Origin: Pseudomonadota bacterium
Lineage (GTDB): Bacteria; Pseudomonadota; Alphaproteobacteria; UBA828
Reading direction: 5' to 3'
DNA length: 64,000 nt
Assembly: GCA_027624955.1 (NCBI GenBank)
Contig: JAQBTG010000004.1
Coordinates: 1 to 64,000 of the forward strand
Below are positions 26,041-34,294 of this stretch, piece by piece (position 1 is the first letter of the stretch; every line of letters begins with the position of its first letter). The notes beneath the pieces are model-generated. The model was not told the origin of the DNA. It saw only the letters and a program-made list of their open reading frames with translations, and did no database searches. A program made the translations under genes and the position numbers.

Positions 26041-27627
26041 CTAAAACAAATCCTTCAACCGGTTCTTCTGTAATTTCCCGGTACTGGTCAGCGGTAAATC
26101 CGCGGCAGTTACGAATTTTACCCGGCGCGGTACTTTATAGACGGCGAGGGTTTCACGGCAGAGGGCGAGCAAGGTTTCAGCCGCGACTTCGTCCCGCGCG
26201 ACGATCACCGCGGCGACGATTTCGTCACGCCGGGCGTCCTTGAGGCCGATGACATAGGCGAGTTCTACCGCCGGATGGCCGATCAGCACTTCTTCGATTT
26301 CGGCGGGCGACACGTTGATGCCGCCGGTCTTGATCATCTCTTTGGTGCGGCCGCGGAAGTAGAGATAGCCGTCAGCATCGAAAAAGCCGAGATCGCCGGT
26401 GCGGAAATAACCGTCCGCATCGAACGCTTCGGCGGTTTTCTCCGGGTCTTTGTAATAGCCCGGCGTGACATAGCCCTTGAGGCGAATTTCGCCAGTTTCG
26501 CCTTGCGGCAATAGGCGGCCCGTCTCCATGTCTGCGATGATGATATCATTGCCGGGAAGCGGCCTGCCGATGGTCTCTGTGCGCAGCGCCAGGCTGTCAT
26601 GGGCGTCGTTGGCCGTACAATTTCCATAGGTTTCGGTAAGGCCATAAACCTGGCAGACCTCAGGTACGCCCAGATTGGCGAGGCCACGAATCTGTTCGGG
26701 CGAACCGATGGTCGCGCCAGTGCGGAGCGACGAAAGATCGCGCCCGGCACAGTCGGGATGTTCTTCCAGTGCCAGGGTCATGTTGGGCGTGCCGTAAAAA
26801 ACGCTGCAGCGTTCGGCCTCGATTAAACGCAGCGCTTCGCCGGCGTCGAAATGCTCCTGCAATACGATACAGGCGCCGTGCGTCCAGACGGCAAACAGCG
26901 CGTTTTCGCAGCCCAATCCCCAAAAGAGCGAGACCGCCAGCCAGAGGCGATCATCCGGCACCAGGTGCAAGCGCTCGCCAATGCCCCACATATTTTCGAT
27001 CAAGGCGAAATGCTGCAACAGCACGCCTTTGGGCAGCGCTGTGGAGCCCGAGGTGTAGAGGAGACAGGCGACGTCTTCGCCCTTAACCGCTGCCTGGGCG
27101 GCGTCGATCTCGCTGTCTGGCACATCGACGCCGATGCGCCATAATTCCTCGAACGCGTCCATGCCATCCGGCGGTGCGCCGTCGCGGAGGCAGAAAATTC
27201 GCTCTAGGCCGCTTAAGTCGTATGTGTCGGCACGCGCCTCTTCGATCAGAGCGATGTAATCGCGCTTCAAAAAGCCGGACGACATCAGCAGCATGCGGCA
27301 TTCCGAATGGCTCAGTTGATAGGCGAGCTCGCGCGCCGTCGCCCAGGTGTTGGCCGCCACCATCACGCCGCCCAAAGCCATGATGGCAAAATCGGCGAAC
27401 AGCCATTCAGGGCGATTGCCCATCAGAATGGCAACCTTGTCGCCACGCCTGACGCCGGCGGCGTGGAGGCCCTTGGCCAAAGCCCGGGTGCGGTCGCGAA
27501 ACTCAGCCCAGCTATAACGCTCGGCGCCGCCGACCAGCGCTTCGCGCTCCGGATAGCGCGCCGCCATCTCATCGATCAGCGCCATCCCGGTCTTCGCTTT
27601 TGGCATTTCCATCACAGGGGTGCTCAT
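26041..27627 (-). CDS. AMP-dependent acyl-CoA synthetase
   Basis: 528-aa ANL-superfamily enzyme that activates a carboxylic acid to its CoA thioester through an acyl-adenylate. The phosphate loop LLYTSGSTALPKGV is near residue 190, the GYYKDPEKTAEAFDADGYFRTGDLG region near 400, the hinge GRTKEMIKTGGINVSP near 430, and the catalytic lysine in PLTSTGKLQKN at the end. The acid substrate cannot be deduced. It follows the cyclase-family gene by 10 bases in the same direction, so the two probably act in one pathway. Confidence 0.92.
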   Translation of the reverse strand: MSTPVMEMPKAKTGMALIDEMAARYPEREALVGGAERYSWAEFRDRTRALAKGLHAAGVRRGDKVAILMGNRPEWLFADFAIMALGGVMVAANTWATARELAYQLSHSECRMLLMSSGFLKRDYIALIEEARADTYDLSGLERIFCLRDGAPPDGMDAFEELWRIGVDVPDSEIDAAQAAVKGEDVACLLYTSGSTALPKGVLLQHFALIENMWGIGERLHLVPDDRLWLAVSLFWGLGCENALFAVWTHGACIVLQEHFDAGEALRLIEAERCSVFYGTPNMTLALEEHPDCAGRDLSSLRTGATIGSPEQIRGLANLGVPEVCQVYGLTETYGNCTANDAHDSLALRTETIGRPLPGNDIIIADMETGRLLPQGETGEIRLKGYVTPGYYKDPEKTAEAFDADGYFRTGDLGFFDADGYLYFRGRTKEMIKTGGINVSPAEIEEVLIGHPAVELAYVIGLKDARRDEIVAAVIVARDEVAAETLLALCRETLAVYKVPRRVKFVTAADLPLTSTGKLQKNRLKDLF

Positions 27628-27637
27628 ACCTTGGCGC

Positions 27638-28654
27638 TCATACCGTGGCGACCGGCGTTGCCGGCGAGCCGACCGCTCCCGGCATGCGCAGGGGCGGCGC
27701 TGTGAGGAAGAAGCGCGAACGTCCGTTCTCGCGCAGCCAAGCGGCGAGCTCGCTCAAATGCCAGAGCTCGCCGAGCGGCACGCCAACCTTGAACAGACAA
27801 TGCTCGTGCAGCGGCAAAACCGGGCCGCGCTCGGTCATTTCGCGGGCCACGGAAGAGGATTGCTCGACCGCCACATTATCGGAAATGAGGGCGGCCAGGC
27901 CGCTCCCGCTGATCCAATTGAGGAGTTTCTTATCGCCGCCTTCCAACACCGTACAGATGGCGCCCACAGGTTCGGGATTGGGCGTCGCCGCCGCCGCAAC
28001 GATACGGTCGGCAAAACCGGTATGGAGACAGACGAGATCACCTTCGTGCACCTCAACATCATCTTTTTTCATGATCGCCATAAGCTCGTCATAGCCGACA
28101 GCGCGCCGTTCATCGCCGCAATGGCTGCGCAGGTCGATCATCACGCCGCGCCCTTGAAGGCAGGATTCCGCCATATGCTGAATGCCGAGATTGACCGCGC
28201 CGACTTCGCCATACAGCCCCTCTCCAGCCTCGGACACCACTTTGAAACCGTTGTAATAGACATGCTCGGGCGTGCCGTCGCCATCTGCGTCGAACAATGC
28301 GCCGATATGGGCGAAGCTGTCCCATTGAGTCGAATATTGGCTGTGGATCAACATTGCGTCGTCGCACAGCAGATCGGTTTGCAGGGGATTGTCGCGCCGC
28401 ACTGGACCGTCGAAGGCGATCTCGCCCTCGCGGATGACCGGTTTCAACTCGGGCGGCAGGCGGCTTGGATTGATCGAATTACCGCCCGGCAGGTTGAGCG
28501 GCATACTGAGGCAGAAATTGCGCCCGGTGCGCACTTCTTTCACCGCTTCAAGCACACGGTCCGCGGTTAACAGATTGATGCGGCCCAATTGATCGTCGGG
28601 GCCGAAATCGCCCCAGTTCGAGCCTTCGGGCCGTATCTTCCAACGCTTGTTCAT
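27638..28654 (-). CDS. Cyclase-family metal hydrolase
   Basis: 338-aa protein of the cyclase/kynurenine-formamidase family (PF04199), metal-dependent hydrolases of amides, lactones or ring ketones. The family's HxGTHxDxPxH-type metal site appears in modified form as YSTQWDSFAHIG (about residues 110-121), with GVMIDLRSHCG and EVHEGDLVCLHTGF further on. The start at 28654 is supported by GGGGAGA upstream. It heads a two-gene unit with the acyl-CoA synthetase and is divergent from the SMP-30 gene over a 76-base promoter region. Confidence 0.85.
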   Translation of the reverse strand: MNKRWKIRPEGSNWGDFGPDDQLGRINLLTADRVLEAVKEVRTGRNFCLSMPLNLPGGNSINPSRLPPELKPVIREGEIAFDGPVRRDNPLQTDLLCDDAMLIHSQYSTQWDSFAHIGALFDADGDGTPEHVYYNGFKVVSEAGEGLYGEVGAVNLGIQHMAESCLQGRGVMIDLRSHCGDERRAVGYDELMAIMKKDDVEVHEGDLVCLHTGFADRIVAAAATPNPEPVGAICTVLEGGDKKLLNWISGSGLAALISDNVAVEQSSSVAREMTERGPVLPLHEHCLFKVGVPLGELWHLSELAAWLRENGRSRFFLTAPPLRMPGAVGSPATPVATV

Positions 28655-28730
28655 TTTATCTCCCCAGACGACAGGGCGTGATTATGCCGCAATCGAAGCC
28701 ATGGTACAGTGCGGAAAAGGGGAAATGTGG

Positions 28731-29615
28731 ATGAATGATATTGGCGACGGCGTGACGGTGGCCGCGAATACCGAAGACGTGCTCGGCGAGGTGCCTGTAT
28801 GGGACGCGGACAAGGCATGCCTCTGGTGGACCGACGTGTTCCGTCCGGCGATCCACCGCCTCGATGTGGCAAGCGGCAAGGTAGATAGCTGGACGCCGCC
28901 CGACAAGGTGCATTCGTTTGCGCTGCGGGAAAGTGGTGGGCTGGTGATCGCCGGGCGCAAGGGATTCGCGCTCTATGATCCCGAAAGCGGCGTCTATGAA
29001 CCGTTGCACGATCCGCGCGCAGATACCGAGGGCACGATGCTCAACGATGGCCGTGCCGATCGCCAGGGCCGTTTCTGGGCCGGCACCATGGACAAAATGC
29101 TGAAGCGTCCGTCAGGCCATCTCTATCGTTTGGACACAAACCATAAAAGCCATGCGGCGGCGGACGGCATCACGCTCGCGAACGGCGTTGCCTTCTCGCC
29201 TGACGGACGCACGCTTTATTGCGCCGACAGCTTGCTCAAAAAACTATACGCCTATGATCTAGAGCCCGAGACGGGCGCGCTCTCGAAACGGCGCGTGTTT
29301 GCGAAAACCGCCGCGGTCCCCGGTATCCCCGACGGCGCCACTGTGGACGCAAAGGGCAATCTTTGGAGTGCCCGTTTCGATGGCGGGCGCGTGGTGCGTC
29401 ACGGGCCGGACGGCCATGTGGTGGGGGAGATCCTGTTACCGGTTTCGCGCGTGACCTCCTGTGCGCTCGGCGGCCCCGATCTCAAAACCCTCTATGTGAC
29501 GAGCGCCTTCTTCCGCCTGACAAAAGAACAACGTGCAGCGGAACCGCTTGCGGGCGCGCTATTCGCAGTGGAAGTGGACGTGCCCGGAATTCCGGAGCCG
29601 TACTACCGCGGATGA
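28731..29615 (+). CDS. SMP-30/gluconolactonase (regucalcin)-family lactonase
   Basis: 294-aa six-bladed beta-propeller lactonase. Family marks are the N-terminal metal ligand in LGEVPVWDADKACLWWTD, the NDGRADRQGRFWAGTMD motif near residue 105 and FSPDGRTLYCADS near 150. It hydrolyses sugar-acid or other lactones with a divalent metal. I chose the ATG at 28731, eight bases after AAAAGGGGA; the frame is open further upstream. It is divergent from the cyclase-family gene. The lactone substrate is unknown. Confidence 0.9.
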   Translation: MNDIGDGVTVAANTEDVLGEVPVWDADKACLWWTDVFRPAIHRLDVASGKVDSWTPPDKVHSFALRESGGLVIAGRKGFALYDPESGVYEPLHDPRADTEGTMLNDGRADRQGRFWAGTMDKMLKRPSGHLYRLDTNHKSHAAADGITLANGVAFSPDGRTLYCADSLLKKLYAYDLEPETGALSKRRVFAKTAAVPGIPDGATVDAKGNLWSARFDGGRVVRHGPDGHVVGEILLPVSRVTSCALGGPDLKTLYVTSAFFRLTKEQRAAEPLAGALFAVEVDVPGIPEPYYRG

Positions 29616-29616
29616 A

Positions 29617-29826
29617 TCAGGTGGAGTGTGGCCGACCGTCGCTCTCGACATTCGGCCAATGGCCGAAGGCGAAGACCCAAAGCCAGACGATATTTACGAG
29701 CGGTATTAGGAACAGGAGATACAGCCAGCCACTATGTCCAGCTTTTCGTAAAACCCAGATTGAAGGCACATACGGTAGTATTAAGAACAATAATATTAGT
29801 ATGAGTTGCCAAACACCAAAGCTCAT
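29617..29826 (-). CDS. Small membrane protein
   Basis: 69-aa protein with two hydrophobic helices (about residues 5-25 and 34-55) around a KAGHSGW turn, then FGHWPN and a short polar tail. It shares spacing and motifs (RKAG..GW, IPLVNI, W..AFG.WP) with the neighbouring gene at 29839, suggesting tandem duplicates. The region is visibly richer in A+T than its surroundings. No function can be assigned. The gene converges on the SMP-30 gene, with only one base between the stops. Confidence 0.6.
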   Translation of the reverse strand: MSFGVWQLILILLFLILPYVPSIWVLRKAGHSGWLYLLFLIPLVNIVWLWVFAFGHWPNVESDGRPHST

Positions 29827-29838
29827 GTCGCTCCTTCC

Positions 29839-30039
29839 TCAGTCGACTATTGGGCCAACCTGGGCTCTAGTCTTGGGCCAACGGGAAGCTGCAAGAAAGA
29901 GCCAGAATAAAAAGATACCGACCCAAGGTATGAAGATGAGAATTATCCATCCTCTGTTGCAACCGGTTCTGGAGATAATTTTCCAGCACGGAATCCCAAC
30001 TAAAACTGTGAATATTATCCAAGTCAGTATTGTCGACAT
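29839..30039 (-). CDS. Small membrane protein, paralogue of its neighbour
   Basis: 66 aa from the ATG at 30039 (an in-frame start at 30051 would add four). Two hydrophobic segments (about residues 3-20 and 29-50) flank SRTGCNRGW; the pattern IPWVGI and ASRWPK mirrors IPLVNI and FGHWPN of the gene 12 bases downstream. A+T-rich. The paired small membrane genes look like a duplicated, recently acquired unit; function unknown. Confidence 0.5.
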   Translation of the reverse strand: MSTILTWIIFTVLVGIPCWKIISRTGCNRGWIILIFIPWVGIFLFWLFLAASRWPKTRAQVGPIVD

Positions 30040-30146
30040 TTGAGAGCCCAAAGTTGATTGCTAATAGGCGTCTAGCATCATAATTTTTTAATTCTTTCAG
30101 CGATAGCACCCATAAGTCGTGGAGTACGCATATTTTCCTGGTGACA

Positions 30147-30560
30147 TTATCGGGAAGCTGCCCGAAACCTCGGCAGCGTCACATCTTTGGTTACGTCGTC
30201 GAACATCACTTCGACCGCCATGCCGACGGTGATTTTATCATTTTCCACGCCGATCAGGTTGGCGGTCAAGCGGGGGCCTTCTTCGAGTTCGATTTGGGCG
30301 GCGTTGTAAGGGAGGTCGTCCTTGAAGGCGGCGAACCATTCTTTATGCACAACCGTCCAGGCGCTGACGCTGCCTCGACCTGATGCCTGGCGCCAGCCAA
30401 GGTCATCGGAAAAACAGAATGGACAGACCGGGCCCGGCGGCAGATGCACTTTGTTGCAAGCGTTGCACTCAGCGAGCAGCAATTCATGGCGGCGGCAGCC
30501 TTCCCAGAAAGGCTCGGTGTCCGGCGTCATCCGGGGCAGGGGTTTCTGATTGATGTTCAT
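30147..30560 (-). CDS. DUF35/OB-fold zinc-ribbon protein, thiolase partner
   Basis: 137-aa protein with an N-terminal helix, a rubredoxin-like zinc ribbon (CNACNKVHLPPGPVCPFC, about residues 32-49) and a C-terminal OB fold (about 60-130). DUF35 proteins form complexes with thiolase-fold enzymes, handing acyl-CoA substrates to them, as in archaeal acetoacetyl-CoA thiolase/HMG-CoA synthase and the Ltp2 steroid aldolases. The start at 30560 has AAGGGAA upstream. It directly follows such a thiolase-fold gene, which supports a two-subunit enzyme. Confidence 0.88.
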   Translation of the reverse strand: MNINQKPLPRMTPDTEPFWEGCRRHELLLAECNACNKVHLPPGPVCPFCFSDDLGWRQASGRGSVSAWTVVHKEWFAAFKDDLPYNAAQIELEEGPRLTANLIGVENDKITVGMAVEVMFDDVTKDVTLPRFRAASR

Positions 30561-30660
30561 CGTGTGAGTTCCCTTCTTTTTTTTACCCTCAATCGCCGGG
30601 CGGGCGCCTCCGCGGTCTTGGCTTTGGCGCGCTTGCCGGAATTCAAGGGGCATTCCGGTG

Positions 30661-31842
30661 CTATCGCCTAAATATTAGGGAATCGCCCCAGGCGGTGCCC
30701 CATTGCAGATGCTCCGCGTCCTTGATCTGGCGTTCGCCGCAGACGCCGCGCAATTGGCTGGCGATTTCATAGACTGAATTCCAGCCGCCGATATGGCCCT
30801 CGCATAAAAGGCCGCCGGAGGTGTTCATCGGCAGGTCGCCGCCTAGCTCGATGCGCCCGTTCTGGGCCCAGCCGGCGGCCTCACCGGGGGCGCAAAAGCC
30901 GAAGCGTTCGAGAACGAACAACGGCAGCGGCGAGAACGCGTCATAGGTATAGAGGCCGTCGATATCATCGCGCTCGATGCCGGCATTCTGGTAGACGGCG
31001 AGATCGCGTGAGTCGGGGCCGGTCCGCGCGTTCGATTGCTGATTGAGGCCCATGCCGCGCGGCGCGAAGATAAATTCATCGCGCCCGCTTCTTAGACCCT
31101 GCATGGCAGAGATATAGATCGGCTTCTGCTTGAGGTCGCGGGCGCGTTCGGCGCTGGTGACCAGGATCACCACGGCGCCGTCGGATATCAGGCTGCAATC
31201 AAACAGGCGCAAAGGATCAACGATCATGCGCTGGCTTTGATGGTCATCAAGCGTGAGCTCGCCCTTGCCATAGGTATAGGCGTGCGGATTGAGCTGCGCG
31301 TGTTTGCGAAAGGCGATCGGCACTGCCGCGAGCTGTTCGCTGGTTGCGCCGTAGAGCGCCATGTAGCGCTGGTAGGCCAGCGCCGCGCCGGCAGCGGGCG
31401 CGGTGAGGCCGTAGGGCGGGTTTTCGCCATGCGTGCCGCCGCCCTCGCGCGTGCCTTCCATATCACCCGGGCCGCCCAAAATATCACGCTCGCGGGTAAA
31501 GCTGATGGCGGTGACACAGGCCACCACATCGGCCATGCCCGAGATCACGGCCAAGGCGGCATGTTGCAGCGTGTAAGCGATAAACCGGCCATGCGTCCAC
31601 ATCTGGGTGACATAGCGTACGTCAAGGCCGTAAGCCTCGGTGATCTGGTCGTAGTCGAGGCCAAGCGGCCAGCCCAAATGAAGCGACAAGCCGTCGATAT
31701 CGCTGCGCTCGAGGCCGCTATCGGCAAGCGCGCCCTTGAGCGCGGTAGCGCCGAGCTTGAGCTGGCTATCGGGCAGGAAGCGGCCGAATTGGCTGCGGCC
31801 AATGCCGACGATGGCAACTTTGTCGCGGACGATGTCATTCAT
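30661..31842 (-). CDS. Thiolase-fold protein (SCP-x/Ltp2 type), nucleophile Cys not seen
   Basis: 393-aa thiolase-superfamily protein of the lipid-transfer/SCP-x type. The N-terminus (VAIVGIGRSQFGRF) and the C-terminal GGLLCEGHIGGWNSV loop with its His (near residue 350) are typical. At the position of the nucleophilic Cys (usually CxSG, about residue 85-95) the sequence reads HGRFIAYTLQ, without Cys. This resembles Ltp2-type aldolases, which cleave rather than thiolyse, and their need for a DUF35 partner, present downstream. The start overlaps the KBL stop (ATGA). The actual substrate is unknown. Confidence 0.85.
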   Translation of the reverse strand: MNDIVRDKVAIVGIGRSQFGRFLPDSQLKLGATALKGALADSGLERSDIDGLSLHLGWPLGLDYDQITEAYGLDVRYVTQMWTHGRFIAYTLQHAALAVISGMADVVACVTAISFTRERDILGGPGDMEGTREGGGTHGENPPYGLTAPAAGAALAYQRYMALYGATSEQLAAVPIAFRKHAQLNPHAYTYGKGELTLDDHQSQRMIVDPLRLFDCSLISDGAVVILVTSAERARDLKQKPIYISAMQGLRSGRDEFIFAPRGMGLNQQSNARTGPDSRDLAVYQNAGIERDDIDGLYTYDAFSPLPLFVLERFGFCAPGEAAGWAQNGRIELGGDLPMNTSGGLLCEGHIGGWNSVYEIASQLRGVCGERQIKDAEHLQWGTAWGDSLIFRR

Positions 31843-33092
31843 GCGGAACCACTCATTTTCTTTTGCTGTTCGGCGAAAGCGGCAAGTACGCTGAGCGCCG
31901 CATCGATATCGGCTGCCGTATGATCGGCAGATATTTGGAAGCGAATTTCCTCATCGCCCTTCGGCACGACGGGGAAGTTCAGCCCGGTGGCGAGAATAGC
32001 ATTGGCGCGGAGATATGCCACCAGGGCCGATGTCGTTGCGGTATCCCGGACCATCAAGGGCACCACCGGATGGGCGCCGGCGATGGTTTCGAAGCCGAGC
32101 GCGACGAGGCCGGCTTCGAAGCGCGCGGTCACGGCGCGGAGATGGGCGAGTTTGGCGCGGCCTTCCTGCGAATCGACGATCTCCACGGCGCGCAGAGCCG
32201 CCGCCGCTTCGCCCGGCGTGATCGGGTTGGAATAAATGTAGAAAGGCGAGGTTTCGCGCAGGTAATCGATCAGCGTGGCGCTACCAGTGACATAGCCGCC
32301 ATTGACGCCGAAAGCCTTGCCCAATGTGCCGATCAGCACATCGACCGGCGGTGCGGCGCAATATTCCTCGGTGCCGCGGCCGGTCTCGCCAAAGGCGCCG
32401 ACGCCGTGCGAATCATCGGCCGCGACAATGACGTTTTCGGCATAGGCGGAATCATGTTTTTGCGCCAGCGCCATGATTTCGTCGAGCGGCGCATGGTCGC
32501 CGCGCATGCTGAAGATGCCGTCGGTAATCACCACGGCGCGACGGCACGTTTCTGCGCATTCGCCCAATATGCGGTCGAGCGCGGCGAGATCGAGATGGGG
32601 GTAGACGCGTTTTTCTTTGGGCCGCGATAAGCGGACAGCGTTGATAATGCAACTGTGATTGAGCGCGTCGCTGATCACAACGGTTTCACTGTCGATCAAT
32701 TGCGGCAGCACGCCCATGACGGTGGCGTAGGCGGAGCTATAAATCATCGCCGCCTCGCGGCTGTGAAAGCGCGCCAGGCGTTGCTCGAGCGCGGTATGGG
32801 GCGCCCAGGTGCCGCTGATAAAGCGCAGCGCGCCGGGTCCGGCGCCGATCGCCCGCACCGCTTGTTCCTCGGCGCTGCGCACATCGGCATTGAGGGACAT
32901 GCCGAGATAGCTGTTGGAATTCATCCGGAGATAAGCCCGTTGGCCCTCGCCGGCCAGTAGATAGCGCGGGCCATTGGCGCCAGACGACGCCAGCACGCCG
33001 GAAAATACCGTCTCGGCGCCTTTGGCGCGGCCGGTGGATTGCATTTCGCGCACATCCGCCGCCAATTTCTGTTGCAAGCGCTCGATGGGCAT
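31839..33092 (-). CDS. kbl: 2-amino-3-ketobutyrate CoA ligase-like (glycine C-acetyltransferase)
   Basis: 417-aa alpha-oxoamine synthase using PLP. The cofactor lysine is in IGTLGKAFGVNGG, the aspartate/His motif is DDSHGVGAFGETG, and the C-terminal PVVPKGDEEIRFQISADHT matches the KBL pattern rather than BioF. It would cleave 2-amino-3-ketobutyrate with CoA to glycine and acetyl-CoA. The gene follows a threonine dehydrogenase of the SDR class by 40 bases on the same strand, which makes the threonine route the best reading. BioF or serine palmitoyltransferase-like activity is the alternative. The stop overlaps the thiolase-fold gene. Confidence 0.85.
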   Translation of the reverse strand: MPIERLQQKLAADVREMQSTGRAKGAETVFSGVLASSGANGPRYLLAGEGQRAYLRMNSNSYLGMSLNADVRSAEEQAVRAIGAGPGALRFISGTWAPHTALEQRLARFHSREAAMIYSSAYATVMGVLPQLIDSETVVISDALNHSCIINAVRLSRPKEKRVYPHLDLAALDRILGECAETCRRAVVITDGIFSMRGDHAPLDEIMALAQKHDSAYAENVIVAADDSHGVGAFGETGRGTEEYCAAPPVDVLIGTLGKAFGVNGGYVTGSATLIDYLRETSPFYIYSNPITPGEAAAALRAVEIVDSQEGRAKLAHLRAVTARFEAGLVALGFETIAGAHPVVPLMVRDTATTSALVAYLRANAILATGLNFPVVPKGDEEIRFQISADHTAADIDAALSVLAAFAEQQKKMSGSA

Positions 33093-33132
33093 GGTCGCCT
33101 CCTTTGGCTTCTGGCCTGCCGGGCTGGTGGCT

Positions 33133-34104
33133 TCAGGCCTGCCGGGCCGGACTTTTCAACTTTTCGCCGAGCTTTTCCAGCATGTCCTTAACCGTCGCCG
33201 CCATATCATATTTCGGGTTCCAGTCCCATTCGGCGCGCGCCGCGCTGTCGTCGATGGCGCGCGGCCAGGAGGCGGAAATCGCCTGACGCACCGGATCGAC
33301 TTCATAATCGACGGCGAAGGCGGGGATGGATTTGCGGATTTCGGCGGCGAGTTCCTGCGGCGTGAAATTCATCGCAGTCACGTTGAAGGCATTGCGGTGG
33401 CGAAGGCGCGCCGGATCGGCTTGCATGAGCTGGATGATGCCGTCGATGGCGTCCGGCATGTACATCATGTCGAGGCGCGTATCGGCGGCAAGGAAACAGG
33501 TGTAATGGCTGTAACGCACCGCCTGATAAAATATATCGACCGCGTAATCGGTAGTGCCGCCGCCGGGTGGCGCGATATGGGAAATCAGGCCGGGCAGGCG
33601 CAAGCCGCGAACGTCGAGGCCGAAGCGCTCGAAATAATAATCGCACAATAATTCGCCGGCCACTTTGGTGACGCCGTACATGGTGATCGGGCGCTGAATG
33701 GTGGTCTGCGGTGTGGCGTCGCTCGGTGTGGACGGACCGAAGGCGCCGATCGAGCTTGGGCAGAACACCGACGGGTTGTTTTGCCGCGCCACTTCAAGCA
33801 CGTTGTAAAGTCCGCCCAGATTGATCGACCAAGCCATCTGTGGGCGTTCCTCCGCGACCGCCGAGAGCAATGCCGCCATATGGTAAACCGCGCCGATTTC
33901 GTGACGGCGCACCACATCCTGGATGGCCAGAGGCTGCGTGCAATCGACCTGCTCGAACAGGCCTTCAAAGGCGCCTGCCGCGGGAATACGAACGTCGGAA
34001 GCCACGACCCGATCCGCGCCATAACGGCGCTTCAGCGCGGGAACCAACTCGGAACCAATCTGGCCGAGCGCGCCCGTGACGAGGATATTCTTGGCTTCAT
34101 TCAT
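33133..34104 (-). CDS. L-threonine 3-dehydrogenase, SDR type
   Basis: 323-aa extended short-chain dehydrogenase. The NAD motif VTGALGQIGSEL is at residues 7-18, the active-site pair is in YGVTKVAGELL, and the stretches PSSIGAFGPSTP, LPGLISHIAPPGGGTTDYAV and RLDMMYMPDAID are those of the SDR-type threonine dehydrogenases (human TDH-like, Flavobacterium). It oxidises threonine to 2-amino-3-ketobutyrate. I chose the start at 34104 (MNEAKNILVTG); the frame is open upstream without family similarity. It is first in an operon with KBL, the thiolase-fold protein and DUF35. Confidence 0.9.
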   Translation of the reverse strand: MNEAKNILVTGALGQIGSELVPALKRRYGADRVVASDVRIPAAGAFEGLFEQVDCTQPLAIQDVVRRHEIGAVYHMAALLSAVAEERPQMAWSINLGGLYNVLEVARQNNPSVFCPSSIGAFGPSTPSDATPQTTIQRPITMYGVTKVAGELLCDYYFERFGLDVRGLRLPGLISHIAPPGGGTTDYAVDIFYQAVRYSHYTCFLAADTRLDMMYMPDAIDGIIQLMQADPARLRHRNAFNVTAMNFTPQELAAEIRKSIPAFAVDYEVDPVRQAISASWPRAIDDSAARAEWDWNPKYDMAATVKDMLEKLGEKLKSPARQA

Positions 34105-34294
34105 GTGCCTTGGGTAACTGGAATTCCACATTTTCTCAATGAATTTGCCTGTTCGGTGGCCTGAGTAGGGATTGGGTTTGCTTGTCGGACAGGCCAGGTT
34201 CGACATCCTGACGACCACCGACGCATTATATGATTCTGTTGCGCCAGCCGTGTAGGCCGCGCACTATTTGTGCTCATCAAAAAGGTGGTTTGAT

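Noticed and set aside
27620-28570. 316-codon plus-strand frame
   Set aside because: Antisense to the cyclase-family gene.
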